A stretch of DNA of 64,000 nucleotides from Clostridiales bacterium. Lineage in GTDB: Bacteria; Bacillota; Clostridia; Oscillospirales; Oscillospiraceae. The notes beneath the pieces were generated by a model. It saw only the letters and a list, made by a program, of their open reading frames with translations, made no database searches and was not told where the DNA came from. The stretch covers positions 154,202 to 218,201 of the forward strand of contig QAMJ01000023.1 in the NCBI GenBank assembly GCA_003150355.1, in the 5' to 3' direction. Positions 8,227 to 16,886 of this stretch are shown in pieces (positions within the stretch are counted from its first letter, which is position 1; each line of letters starts with the position of its first letter). The position numbers were made by a program, and so were the translations under genes.

Positions 8227-8728
8227 GTTCATCGCCGATTTTACGGATTATGCCAAGCAGGAAAAGGCCACGGATATTCAGGACACCGACGGAACGAAGT
8301 TCATCGAGACGAAGGGCAACCTGTTCGATAAGCTGAAAAAAGCCGTGAAGCAGACGTTCGGCTCCGCAGACAAGACGAAACGTCAGGGAGCGCAGGCCTA
8401 TATTGACGTGATCGAGGGAATGAACCGCGGCGCGCGGCTCGTGCTGGAGCCGGGGAGACAGTACCTTATTGGTCGGCAGGAGGACATGTGCGACCTTGTA
8501 GTGTCGAACAACTCGGTCATAAGCCGTGTGCACTGCGCGGAGAAATTCGACAGCGCAGAGGGAACGGTGACGATCTACGATAAGTCCAGCAACGGTGTCA
8601 CGCTCGGCGACGGGCGGAGCCTTGGCGGAGGAAGCGCTGTTCTGAGCACAGACTGTATGGCGGCGCTTTCGGAAGGAGAAGTTATTTTGAACATAGTTAT
8701 TAATAAGAACCGGGGGAATGAAGGATGA
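8213..8728 (+). CDS. FHA domain-containing protein
   Basis: A 171-aa protein. Residues about 1-65 are charged and unrecognised. Residues about 70-165 are a forkhead-associated domain, a phosphothreonine reader: LIGRQEDMCDLVV, then NNSVISRVHC and the final DKSSNGVTLGDGR. FHA proteins dock on targets of Hanks-type kinases, fitting the neighbouring phosphatases. The chosen ATG overlaps the phosphatase end by 14 bases; an upstream in-frame ATG (8189) lies deeper in the phosphatase gene. The start is moderately certain. Confidence 0.8.
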   Translation: MTADEFIADFTDYAKQEKATDIQDTDGTKFIETKGNLFDKLKKAVKQTFGSADKTKRQGAQAYIDVIEGMNRGARLVLEPGRQYLIGRQEDMCDLVVSNNSVISRVHCAEKFDSAEGTVTIYDKSSNGVTLGDGRSLGGGSAVLSTDCMAALSEGEVILNIVINKNRGNEG

Positions 8729-9672
8729 GAACAGAATGGATAGTTTTGGCGGCTGCGCTTCAGGAGACGCAGTCGGGCGGAGTACGCCTCGCCGGCATCA
8801 TACTGGCCGCAGTCGGATTCGTCCTGATAGCTGCCGGAATAATATACGGACTCGGCGGCAAAAAGGAAGCTGCCTATAAACCGAACAAGACGAATAAACC
8901 CGAGGCTATCACCGTCACGGCAGAGAGCATAATCGGCGACAGAAAGTATCAGCAGGACTTTTTCCTGTTTACTCCCGATACCAACAGCGAGGCCGTGAAG
9001 GACTCCGGCATGCTCGCGATAGTATGCGACGGCATGGGCGGCATGGAGGGAGGCGAGATCGCAAGCCGCATGTGCGCGGAGCTTGTATATAACGGCTACT
9101 ATCAGATGGGCAAGGTCGACGATGTGTGTCAGGTACTCAAGGAGCTTGTCACGGCGGCGGATGATGAGGTCTCCGCGATCACCGACCAGAGCGGAAGAAA
9201 GCTCCGCAGCGGCACGACGGCCATTGCGGTAGTCGTCCGCGGCAGCAAGGCATATTGGGTATCCGCGGGAGACAGCCGAATCTACTACCTGCATAACGGG
9301 CGGCTCGAACGGATCACGCGCGACCATAACTTCCGCCTGCTGCTTCAGGAGCAGTGCAACGCCGGATACATCACGCAGGAGGAGGTCGAGACCGACGGCC
9401 AGAAGGAAGCGCTCATAAGCTATGTCGGCAAGGGCGGCAACCTTCTGATCGATACGGGCGTGATCGAGTTCGGCTCGGCGAAGGACGACATGATACTTCT
9501 TTGCTCCGACGGCCTGTACAAGGCGCTGCCGGAAGAGGATATACAGAGACTGATGCTCCAGCATGCCGGCAACAGCATGCATCTGCCCAAGGTGCTCACG
9601 CGCGCGGCAATGGCGGGCGGCAGACCGGGCAAGCATGACAATATCACCGTTCTCACCGTGAGCAAAGGATAG
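8725..9672 (+). CDS. Membrane-anchored PP2C/PPM-family phosphatase
   Basis: A 315-aa phosphatase with one N-terminal membrane segment (about residues 20-43) and a cytoplasmic PPM domain: YQQDFFLF, CDGMGGMEGGEIAS, SAGDSRIYYL, LLCSDGLYKAL, GKHDNITVL. All metal-binding aspartates appear present. The start overlaps the FHA stop (ATGA), so the genes are coupled. With the other phosphatase it gives two erasers and a reader but no intact writer kinase in this locus. Confidence 0.85.
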   Translation: MRTEWIVLAAALQETQSGGVRLAGIILAAVGFVLIAAGIIYGLGGKKEAAYKPNKTNKPEAITVTAESIIGDRKYQQDFFLFTPDTNSEAVKDSGMLAIVCDGMGGMEGGEIASRMCAELVYNGYYQMGKVDDVCQVLKELVTAADDEVSAITDQSGRKLRSGTTAIAVVVRGSKAYWVSAGDSRIYYLHNGRLERITRDHNFRLLLQEQCNAGYITQEEVETDGQKEALISYVGKGGNLLIDTGVIEFGSAKDDMILLCSDGLYKALPEEDIQRLMLQHAGNSMHLPKVLTRAAMAGGRPGKHDNITVLTVSKG

Positions 9673-9809
9673 TGAACAGGAATATATAATACTAACCTGC
9701 CCGCACTGACAGGATGCGGGACTTCCGGGCTTCAAGGACGACGAGGAGAAAACGATCGGCATCCTCCCCCCTATCATCAACAACAAAATAAAGTCTCCAG
9801 CATCTGCGG

Positions 9810-10547
9810 GTGCGGGCAGCGAGCAGAACGGTCCCTGCGTGGGCTGGATGGTGTGCATCGGCGGAGCCTGAGACGGAGGATATCGTAACGGCGGCGACCG
9901 CAACCCCGGAACCTACACCGGAGCCGACTCCTGAGCCTACACCCGAACCGGCGGTCATACTGCAGTCAGGCGAGGCCGGCAACGCTGTCACGTGGCAATT
10001 CGATTCTCACGGCGTGCTCACGTTCAGCGGCAGCGGCGCTATGAACAATTACAAGGACACCGGTTATACCGCTCCGTGGCGCGAATTCAAGGAAGATATC
10101 AAGAAAGCCGTCGTCGAGGACGGTGTCACGAGCGTAGGGGAGTATGCCTTTGCCGACTGCACGAACCTCGAAGAGGCGGTACTTTCGGACACCGTTACGC
10201 TGATCGGCGCGCGGTCATTCAGCGAATGCACGAGCCTGAAAGGGATCGATATCCCGGACGGAGTTGAGGATGTCGGAGGCGCGGCTTTTTATGACTGTGG
10301 AGCAATGGAGAAGGTCACGCTCGGCGATTCGGTGAGAAAGATACGCGGCTATGCGTTTTTCCGCTGCGCGAGCTTTGACCATATCGAACTGCCGAAGAGC
10401 CTTATGATAATAGAGGAATATGCCTTTTATGGGTGCAGCGCCCTGGAGAGCATTCTCTACGACGGAACGCCGTATGACTGGATGAAAGTGACCGTCGAAG
10501 ACGGGAACTATCCGTTCAAGGATACGCAGATAGGCACAGTCGGCTGA
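9810..10547 (+). CDS. BspA-type leucine-rich-repeat protein, probably 5'-truncated remnant
   Basis: From about residue 30 the product has a PTPEPTPEPTPEP linker, then a stretch starting ILQSGEAGN and several LRR_5/BspA-type repeats (VTSVGEYAFADCTNLEEAVL, VEDVGGAAFYDC, VRKIRGYAFFRC, MIIEEYAFYGC). This architecture belongs to extracytoplasmic or membrane-anchored proteins, yet no signal or anchor is present. The frame opens only at 9792 and its first possible start (GTG 9810) has no ribosome site. The 137 bases upstream, after the phosphatase, hold non-matching fragments in shifting frames. I infer a decayed gene that lost its 5' part; translation is doubtful. Confidence 0.6.
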   Translation: MRAASRTVPAWAGWCASAEPETEDIVTAATATPEPTPEPTPEPTPEPAVILQSGEAGNAVTWQFDSHGVLTFSGSGAMNNYKDTGYTAPWREFKEDIKKAVVEDGVTSVGEYAFADCTNLEEAVLSDTVTLIGARSFSECTSLKGIDIPDGVEDVGGAAFYDCGAMEKVTLGDSVRKIRGYAFFRCASFDHIELPKSLMIIEEYAFYGCSALESILYDGTPYDWMKVTVEDGNYPFKDTQIGTVG

Positions 10548-10559
10548 GAGGAGCAGTAA

Positions 10560-10973
10560 ATGGACAGCCTTGAAAGATTTGTTTCCGCACAGGCGCGGGA
10601 TTACGGCACGGCGCTTGCGGAGATACGCAGCGGCCATAAGCGCAGCCACTGGATGTGGTACATTTTTCCGCAGCTCCAGGGGCTCGGCATGAGCTCGACG
10701 GCACAGTATTACGGTATCCGCGGCATTGAGGAGGCGAAGCGCTTCATTGCCCATCCGGGGCTTGGCAGGAACCTGCGCGAGATATCGAACGCGCTGCGTG
10801 CGCTTGACACCAACGACCCGGCGGCTGTTATGGGCTGGCCGGACAACCTCAAGCTGTGCTCATGTATGACTCTGTTTGAAGCGGCAGCCCCGGATGAGCC
10901 GGTGTTCGGCGCAGTGCTGGATAAGTTCTACGGCGGCGAAAGAGACAGCCTCACGCTCGAAAAGCTTAGATAA
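10560..10973 (+). CDS. DUF1810 domain-containing protein
   Basis: A 137-aa protein with the DUF1810 signature: HWMWYIFPQLQGLG, the stretch around AQYYGI, and the C-terminal MTLFEAA...DKFYGG region. The family is widespread in bacteria and some plants and resembles calpastatin-annotated entries; its biochemical role is not established. An RBS (AGAGGAG) precedes the ATG. Nothing links it to the signalling locus upstream beyond position. Confidence 0.85.
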   Translation: MDSLERFVSAQARDYGTALAEIRSGHKRSHWMWYIFPQLQGLGMSSTAQYYGIRGIEEAKRFIAHPGLGRNLREISNALRALDTNDPAAVMGWPDNLKLCSCMTLFEAAAPDEPVFGAVLDKFYGGERDSLTLEKLR

Positions 10974-10998
10974 AAAGTATAGGCAAACATCTAAAAAA

Positions 10999-11033
10999 AC
11001 GACTGCGGTCTCAAAAGAGACTGCGGTCGTTTT
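10999..11033. terminator. Terminator between convergent genes
   Basis: A 14-bp stem with two wobble pairs (10999-11012 / 11017-11030), a 4-base loop, T-rich on the plus side and A-rich before it, so it can serve both the DUF1810 gene and the minus-strand anti-sigma gene. Confidence 0.8.
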
Positions 11034-11054
11034 ATATGCAGCAATAGCTGAGTC

Positions 11055-12302
11055 TTACAGATTGGTATAATTAAAGCTGTCGGCGGCTTGGTTTACATAA
11101 TCCTCGGTCAGCTTCAGATCGGGATTATTGCCGAACGGATTTACATAAACGTTCATGACCATGAAGGAGCTGTCAAGGTAGGCATATATGTATGCATCCT
11201 CATCGCCCTGTGCGATATACAGCTCTGTGCCGTCGGGGGCGGTGCGTGTGCGGGTGAGGTACTTGGTATAATCCGTGACGATGGCGCCGATCTCATTACC
11301 GGTGGCAAATTCGTCGCTGACGGTGTTGCGGATGTAGACGCATAGCTCCGCGCCGTCCTCCACCGGCAGCTCGCAGCACAGGCCGAAGGAACCGGTACTG
11401 AGGAAATAGAGCTTATCAAAGGCTGTCGGAACAGTTTTGAAAAAGTCTCCCTTGCAGCAGCGCTCGGTGAGCATACGCACAAACTCCTCAGGGCTGAAGC
11501 ACCTGTCGGCAGGAGCGCCGTTTGCTATGGGGCGCTCATCCCAGTACAGCTTCGTTTCGCCGCTGCGCAGCCGCAGACCGTGCTTCTCCGCTATCTCTGC
11601 AAGCTTCGCGTCGCTTGCCTCGTCCCATGCGCCGTAATTCCAGTCGTATTTGCTCTGGTAGTATCCGCCGTAGAAGATTTGGGAAAGTTCAGTGATGTTT
11701 TCATATTCCTCTTCGCTTATCACAAAGAAGCTCGACTCGTCTTCGTATTCTATGACCGGTGCCGTCACCGGGTCTTTATAGATTCTCTGCTTAACGGGCT
11801 TCACAGTGTATGTGCCGTCGCCGTTATTGACATATTCCGGTTCCTCGGTTGAGCTGCCGTCATAGAACCGGCCTACGTTCGGCAGCATCTCATTCAGATA
11901 GCGTTTCCACTCTTCACGCCGGTAGTCTGACCACTCCTTCGCCGCGGTGTTTATGTTCTCGACCCACGGCTGCATGCTCTCCGGGGCGTTCTCGGGCTTT
12001 GTCATACTGACGCCCGCGCTGTTGGACATGTCCCGCGTCTCCGTGCTTCCGTCCTCGTGCGTGACGGTAAAGTCCGGTATCCGGCCGATACTTTCGGGCT
12101 TTATTATCGCTTCTCTGAAACCGAGAAAATCAGATGCAAAGGCTGCGGCTGTGAAGAGCGATGCAAGCACCACGGCGATAAGCAGCGTGCGTACGACGTG
12201 TCTGCCGCTGCGCCGTTCTTTAGGATACAGGCAATCCATCGTCTCATCTATGAGCCGCCCATCGAGTCTGTCGAGCGACAGGAGAAAATCATAAGCGTTC
12301 AT
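11055..12302 (-). CDS. Single-pass membrane protein, putative anti-sigma factor
   Basis: A 415-aa protein with about 36 cytoplasmic residues, one membrane helix (about 38-58, LLIAVVLASLFTAAAFAS) and a large extracytoplasmic part without a recognised fold. The short N-terminus begins with a D-L-rich helix typical of clostridial sigma-binding partners. It is translationally coupled to the ECF sigma gene (ATGA overlap at 12299-12302), the standard arrangement for sigma/anti-sigma pairs. The ATG at 12302 follows GGAGGGG; a longer reading would start inside the sigma gene. Role as anti-sigma is inferred from context, not from a known motif. Confidence 0.7.
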   Translation of the reverse strand: MNAYDFLLSLDRLDGRLIDETMDCLYPKERRSGRHVVRTLLIAVVLASLFTAAAFASDFLGFREAIIKPESIGRIPDFTVTHEDGSTETRDMSNSAGVSMTKPENAPESMQPWVENINTAAKEWSDYRREEWKRYLNEMLPNVGRFYDGSSTEEPEYVNNGDGTYTVKPVKQRIYKDPVTAPVIEYEDESSFFVISEEEYENITELSQIFYGGYYQSKYDWNYGAWDEASDAKLAEIAEKHGLRLRSGETKLYWDERPIANGAPADRCFSPEEFVRMLTERCCKGDFFKTVPTAFDKLYFLSTGSFGLCCELPVEDGAELCVYIRNTVSDEFATGNEIGAIVTDYTKYLTRTRTAPDGTELYIAQGDEDAYIYAYLDSSFMVMNVYVNPFGNNPDLKLTEDYVNQAADSFNYTNL

Positions 12303-12856
12303 ATAAGCCCCTCCTTTGTCAGATACTTCTGAAGCTTCCCGCGTGTGCGGTGCAGCGAGCTTTTCACTTTGCTCTGCGGGCAGCCGAGTTTTTGTGCGAT
12401 CTCCGCGACGGGGGCAAATCCCCAATAGCGGCACATGAAGATACGCCGGTCGTCGGCGGATAGTGTGCGCAGGAACTCTTCTATCTTGCCGGCAAGCTCT
12501 TTCTGCTCATATTCACGTTCAACGGAAGCCTGAGAACACAGACAGTCCTCAAGCTCCTCCAGCGCGAGCGCGACCTCACCGCCGCCGCGCTTTTTGGAAT
12601 ATCTGTCGCGCACACGCCGAAGGCTCAGGTTGCGCACTATCGCCGCGGCGTAGGCGCGCAGCCGCTTCGGCCGCTGCGGGGGAAGGCTGTTCCACACCGC
12701 CATATATGTATCGGAGACGCATTCCTCCGCGTCCTCTCTGTCAGAAAGTATGCCGTATGACAGCCCGCGGAGCTGGACGCCGTATTTCCTATCGGTCTCG
12801 TCAATGGCGGACTGGTCACGCTGCCAATACAGAGCGATTATCTTTTCGTCTTCCAT
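12299..12856 (-). CDS. ECF-type RNA polymerase sigma factor
   Basis: A 185-aa sigma-70 family member with only regions 2 and 4. Region 2 holds DREDAEECVSDTYMAVWNSLP, which binds core polymerase and the -10 element. Region 4 holds FAPVAEIAQKLGCPQSKVKSSLHRTRGKL, the -35-reading helix-turn-helix. The ATG at 12856 has a strong AAGGAGGATGTC site. It is coupled to the downstream membrane protein and thus probably responds to an envelope signal. A GCAACC motif upstream hints at autoregulation. Confidence 0.9.
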   Translation of the reverse strand: MEDEKIIALYWQRDQSAIDETDRKYGVQLRGLSYGILSDREDAEECVSDTYMAVWNSLPPQRPKRLRAYAAAIVRNLSLRRVRDRYSKKRGGGEVALALEELEDCLCSQASVEREYEQKELAGKIEEFLRTLSADDRRIFMCRYWGFAPVAEIAQKLGCPQSKVKSSLHRTRGKLQKYLTKEGLI

Positions 12857-12896
12857 GACATCCTCCTTGTAATTACTGAGCGCTCTCATACATATA

Positions 12897-12922
12897 GTTC
12901 CGTTTTCGGCAGCTTTGGTTGC
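12897..12922 (-). promoter_or_regulatory. Candidate ECF-type autoregulatory promoter
   Basis: On the minus strand, GCAACC (12917-12922), 14 bases, then CGGAAC (12897-12902), 40 bases before the sigma gene. GCAACC resembles known clostridial ECF -35 boxes; the -10 part is poor. No good sigma-A promoter was found here. Confidence 0.3.
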
Positions 12923-12971
12923 GTACAAAACAAAATTTTTTCACCGCAGCGCAATGCGCTGAACTGTTCAC

Positions 12972-13000
12972 TTGAATCCGCGCGCAAAATGTGCGATAAT
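12972..13000 (+). promoter_or_regulatory. Sigma-A promoter for DUF4317 gene
   Basis: TTGAAT (12972-12977), 17-bp spacer, GATAAT (12995-13000). Confidence 0.65.
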
Positions 13001-13055
13001 ACCGTGGCATTAAATAAGCGGATGATCTCCGCAATTGACACACCACGGAGGAGCC

Positions 13056-14186
13056 ATGAACAAGAAGGAAGTCGGCGAGATACGCCGCAGATTCAAGCTT
13101 GAACGCAATAATATAAGTCATATATATGGGTGTTATGTAAACTCAGCTAAAGAGATCGTGTCCTACATAGACGAGTCGGTCGCGATGCTGACGCAGGAGG
13201 AGACGGAGAAGTATCTGTCCCTGCTGCGCAAGTCGCTCTCCGGTACGCTGGGGCGCAACCTCATGTCCCTGTCCTTTGCGACAAAGCAGGTCATGGACAG
13301 CGACGAGGTGCGTCTGCTCTCGGCGCTGAGAAAGTCCGAACTCTCGGACGCCGCGCTGCGAGATGAGTTCTATAAGTGCATCATCGACGCCGTCACGCCC
13401 GACGAGAGCGGCTACGTGATACTGCTGGCCTTTGATATCTACGACGTGCCGCACTACGGCAAGGACGGCAGCCCTGACGACAACGACCGCGACGTGTTCA
13501 AGTACATGGTCTGCTGCCTGTGCCCGGTCAAGACCGGCAAGGCGCAGTTCGGCTATTCCCCGGACGACAAGCGCTTTCAGAACTTCCCCGGCGGGCAGCT
13601 CGTCGCCGCACCGGAGCTGGGCTTCATGTACCCGAGCTTTGACGAGCGCAGCGCGAATATTTATAACGCGCTGTTTTATTCCCGCAACGTGAATGAGGAT
13701 CATCAGGACTTTATTGACGCGGTGTTCAAGACGCAGGTCCCGATGCCGGCGGGCGCGCAGCAGGAGACCTTCATCGACGTCATGACCGGCACGCTCGATA
13801 AGGAGTGCAGCCTTTCGCTGATGCAGGGTGTGCACACCGAGCTTATGGAGCGCATCAGCGTCCATAAGGAGAGCCGCGACCCGGAGCCGCTGTCGATAAG
13901 CCCCGAGGACATGGCGGAGATACTCGAAAACCACGGCGTGAGCGCGGAGCAGGCCGAGGCCTTTGAAGAGAAATGCCGCGAGGAGTTCGGCGAGGATGCA
14001 GAACTCAGCCCCGCGAACATCATCGACAGCCGACACTTCAAGCTTGAGACGCCCGAAGTCAAGATAAGCGTCGACCCACAGCATGTCCACCTCGTCGAGA
14101 CGCGCGTGATCGACGGGCGCAGGTACATCCTCATCCCCGCCGACAACGGCGTGGAGCTCAACGGCATGAGAGTCAGCATAGACTGA
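13056..14186 (+). CDS. DUF4317 domain-containing protein
   Basis: A 376-aa soluble protein of the DUF4317 family, common in clostridia and of unknown function. It begins MNKKEVGEIRRRFK, the usual N-terminus, and lacks signal peptide or membrane segments. The ATG at 13056 follows CGGAGGAG. It stands as a single transcription unit with its own promoter and a long shared terminator. No catalytic motif is visible to me. Confidence 0.85.
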   Translation: MNKKEVGEIRRRFKLERNNISHIYGCYVNSAKEIVSYIDESVAMLTQEETEKYLSLLRKSLSGTLGRNLMSLSFATKQVMDSDEVRLLSALRKSELSDAALRDEFYKCIIDAVTPDESGYVILLAFDIYDVPHYGKDGSPDDNDRDVFKYMVCCLCPVKTGKAQFGYSPDDKRFQNFPGGQLVAAPELGFMYPSFDERSANIYNALFYSRNVNEDHQDFIDAVFKTQVPMPAGAQQETFIDVMTGTLDKECSLSLMQGVHTELMERISVHKESRDPEPLSISPEDMAEILENHGVSAEQAEAFEEKCREEFGEDAELSPANIIDSRHFKLETPEVKISVDPQHVHLVETRVIDGRRYILIPADNGVELNGMRVSID

Positions 14187-14193
14187 CAGGCTG

Positions 14194-14247
14194 AATATAA
14201 ACATAAACCGTCAGGAAGCGAGCTTCCTGACGGTTTATGTTTATATT
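14194..14247. terminator. Long bidirectional terminator
   Basis: A perfect 25-bp inverted repeat (14194-14218 / 14223-14247) with a 4-base loop between the convergent DUF4317 and glnS genes; it overlaps the first two bases of the glnS stop codon complement. AT-rich flanks in both directions suit two-way termination. Confidence 0.85.
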
Positions 14248-15931
14248 ACTTTTTGAAGCTGTCCTTGAGGGCGACGGAGCGGTTGAAGACCAGATGGCCG
14301 GGCTTAGCGTCGCGGTTATCAAGGCAGAAGTAGCCCTGACGCATGAACTGCAGACCAGTGGAGTCCTTACCCTTTTCGGGCATGGGCATTTCGGCGAGGC
14401 TGTGCTCGACCTTGCAGCCGGTGAGGATGTTCAGGCTGTCGGGATCGAGATAGTCGAGGAAGTTCTTATCCGGGCCGTCGGGGTCGGGATCACTGAAGAG
14501 GTTGCCGTAGACGCGCACCTCGGCGTCAGCGGCGGTAGCGGCATCGACCCAATGGATCGTCGCGCCCTTGACCTTGCGTCCGTCAGCGGGATCGCCGCCG
14601 CGGCTGTCGGGATCGTACTCGCAGAGAACTTCGATAACATTGCCGTCAGCGTCCTTGACGCAGCCGGTGCACTTGACAAGATATGCACCCTTGAGGCGAA
14701 CCTCGTTGCCGGGGTACATACGCTTGTACTTCGGCGCGGGCTCCTCCATGAAGTCGTCCGCTTCGATCCATAGCTCACGCGAGAAGCTGAGCTCCCGCGT
14801 CCCATCCTCAGGACGCAGGGGATTATTCTCAACGGTGAGAGTTTCGCTCTTGCCGGCGGGGTAATTGGTGACGGTGAGCTTCACGGGATTGAGCACGGCC
14901 ATGACACGGCGGGCGTTTGCATTGAGGTCGTCACGCAGGCAGCTCTCAAGCAGCGCAAGGTCGACCGTCGACGGGACCTTCGACACGCCTATGCGGTCAC
15001 AGAACTCACGGATAGACGCGCTGGTGTACCCGCGGCGGCGCAGGCCGCACAGGGTCGGCATGCGCGGATCGTCCCAACCGGAGACGTAGCCCTCCTGCAC
15101 GAGCTGACGGAGCTTGCGCTTGGACATGACGGTGTGATTGATGCCGAGCCGGGAGAACTCTATCTGTCTCGGCTTGATGCCGGGTATGGAGACATTCGAC
15201 ACGACCCAGTCATAAAGCGGACGGTGATCCTCATACTCAAGCGAGCAGAGCGAGTGCGTAATGCCCTCGATGGCGTCCTGGATCGGGTGGGCAAAGTCAT
15301 ACATCGGGAAGATGCACCACTTGGTGCCCTGACGGTGGTGCTCGATATAGCGGATGCGGTAGAGCACGGGGTCGCGCATATTGAAGTTGCCGCTGGCAAG
15401 ATCAATCTTTGCGCGCAGTGTGTAGCGCCCCTCTTCAAATTCGCCGTTCCTCATGCGCTGGAACAGGTCAAGGCTCTCTTCAATGGGTCTGTCGCGCCAC
15501 GGGCTGACGGCGGGACGGTTGGTGTCACCGCGGTACTCGCGGAACTGCTCCGGCGTAAGCTCGCAGACATAGGCAAGACCCTTCTTTATAAGCTCGATAG
15601 CGTAGCCGTAGGTCTGCTCAAAATAATCCGAACCGTAGAAAAACCGGTCGCCCCAGTCAAAGCCCAGCCAATGGATGTCCTCCTTTATCGCGTCGACAAA
15701 TTCGGTGTCCTCCTTGGCGGGGTTGGTATCGTCCATGCGGAGGTTGCATATACCGCCGAAGCGCTCGGCAGTACCGAAGTCAATGGTCAAAGCCTTGCAG
15801 TGGCCTATATGCAGATAACCGTTGGGCTCGGGCGGGAAACGCGTGTGGATCTGCATCCCGTAACAGCGGTGCCCCTCGGAAAGATCCTCCTGTACAAATG
15901 CGTCGATAAAGTTTCTGGCAGCTTCTTCCAT
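14246..15931 (-). CDS. glnS: Glutaminyl-tRNA synthetase
   Basis: A 561-aa class I synthetase that charges tRNA-Gln directly. It shows the HIGH box at residues 41-44 in PPEPNGYLHIGHCKA, the signature sequence around RMDDTNP, and a KMSKS-type MSKRK at 269-273, followed by the beta-barrel anticodon domain. Most Firmicutes make Gln-tRNA through misacylation by GluRS and GatCAB, so this gene was probably acquired by transfer in an ancestor. It has its own strong promoter and is divergent from the thioredoxin pair. Confidence 0.95.
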   Translation of the reverse strand: MEEAARNFIDAFVQEDLSEGHRCYGMQIHTRFPPEPNGYLHIGHCKALTIDFGTAERFGGICNLRMDDTNPAKEDTEFVDAIKEDIHWLGFDWGDRFFYGSDYFEQTYGYAIELIKKGLAYVCELTPEQFREYRGDTNRPAVSPWRDRPIEESLDLFQRMRNGEFEEGRYTLRAKIDLASGNFNMRDPVLYRIRYIEHHRQGTKWCIFPMYDFAHPIQDAIEGITHSLCSLEYEDHRPLYDWVVSNVSIPGIKPRQIEFSRLGINHTVMSKRKLRQLVQEGYVSGWDDPRMPTLCGLRRRGYTSASIREFCDRIGVSKVPSTVDLALLESCLRDDLNANARRVMAVLNPVKLTVTNYPAGKSETLTVENNPLRPEDGTRELSFSRELWIEADDFMEEPAPKYKRMYPGNEVRLKGAYLVKCTGCVKDADGNVIEVLCEYDPDSRGGDPADGRKVKGATIHWVDAATAADAEVRVYGNLFSDPDPDGPDKNFLDYLDPDSLNILTGCKVEHSLAEMPMPEKGKDSTGLQFMRQGYFCLDNRDAKPGHLVFNRSVALKDSFKK

Positions 15932-15965
15932 GTCCTCATCTCTCCTATGCTAATATTTCTCGAAT

Positions 15966-15994
15966 ATTATAAACGATTGCTCTGGTAATTACAA
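15966..15994 (-). promoter_or_regulatory. Sigma-A promoter for glnS
   Basis: Minus strand: TTGTAA (15989-15994), 17-bp spacer, perfect TATAAT (15966-15971). Confidence 0.75.
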
Positions 15995-16045
15995 TAAAAA
16001 TGTGGTAGACTAACTATGAAAATTGACGGAAGCGGGTGACAGCAG

Positions 16046-16858
16046 GTGTCGGAGAGCTTTGACATTATAATAATCGGCGGCGGTATCGCGGGCACCTCGG
16101 CGGCGCTGACGGCGATGAACCGCGGGAAACGCACCGTGGTGATCGCAAATCCCATGGAGTCTGAGAGCCTGTATAAGGCGGAGAAAATAACAAATTATCC
16201 GGGACTTGCCGGGCTCAGCGGACGGGAAATGTCCGAACTGCTGCGCCGCCAGTTGGTGGGCAGCGGCGCAAAGCTCATCCGCGGGCGCGCGCTGAATGTT
16301 ATGGATATGGGCGGCAGCTTCGGCGTCGCGGTAGGGAACGATTTCTATGAGGCAAAAGCGGTCATCATTGCCCTCGGCATTACGCGGGAGAAACTCTATC
16401 CGGGCGAGGCAGAGTTTTTAGGCCGCGGCGTGAGCTACTGCGCGACCTGCGACGGGATGCTCTATAGGGGAAAGACCGTTGCGCTCATCGGCAATAACCG
16501 CGAAGCGTATGACGACACGGACTTTCTGCGCGGCATCGGCTGCAATGTGCTGCACTTCAGGGATAACCTGCGCTATGAGATACGCGGCGGCATGAAAGCG
16601 GACACGCTCATCGCAGGCGGGCAGGAGCACCCGGTCGACGGCGTGTTTATAATCAAGGACAGCATTTCAGTCTCCAAGCTGATGGACGGACTGGAATATG
16701 AAAACGGCGCGATCGTCACGAAGCGTGATATGAGCACGTCGATCCCCGGCGTCTTTGCCTGCGGTGACTGTGCCGGAAAGCCCTATCAGCTCGCCAAGGC
16801 CGCGGGCGAGGGGAACATCGCGGCACTCTCGGCGTGCGAGTACGTTAAGGAAAAATAA
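16046..16858 (+). CDS. Thioredoxin reductase-like flavoprotein, possibly ferredoxin-dependent
   Basis: A 270-aa flavoprotein with the FAD motif GGGIAG (11-16), redox-active CATC (C132/C135) and the C-terminal FAD motif GVFACGDCAG. It is about 40 residues shorter than NADPH-dependent TrxB. The NADPH fold that should read GxGxxA is IGNNREAYDD, and the basic HRRxxxR element is absent. This matches the pattern described for clostridial ferredoxin-dependent flavin thioredoxin reductases. Its start is GTG at 16046. The thioredoxin gene follows 28 bases later, so the pair forms an operon that reduces protein disulfides. Whether ferredoxin, NADPH or something else is the donor needs assay. Confidence 0.8.
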   Translation: MSESFDIIIIGGGIAGTSAALTAMNRGKRTVVIANPMESESLYKAEKITNYPGLAGLSGREMSELLRRQLVGSGAKLIRGRALNVMDMGGSFGVAVGNDFYEAKAVIIALGITREKLYPGEAEFLGRGVSYCATCDGMLYRGKTVALIGNNREAYDDTDFLRGIGCNVLHFRDNLRYEIRGGMKADTLIAGGQEHPVDGVFIIKDSISVSKLMDGLEYENGAIVTKRDMSTSIPGVFACGDCAGKPYQLAKAAGEGNIAALSACEYVKEK

Positions 16859-16886
16859 GTAAAAAAAGTATAAAGGAGAAATAAAA

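Noticed and set aside
9672..9809. Zinc-ribbon-like start of the LRR protein in another frame
   Set aside because: Fragments in several frames, none continuous with the LRR frame and none matching a family well enough to claim.
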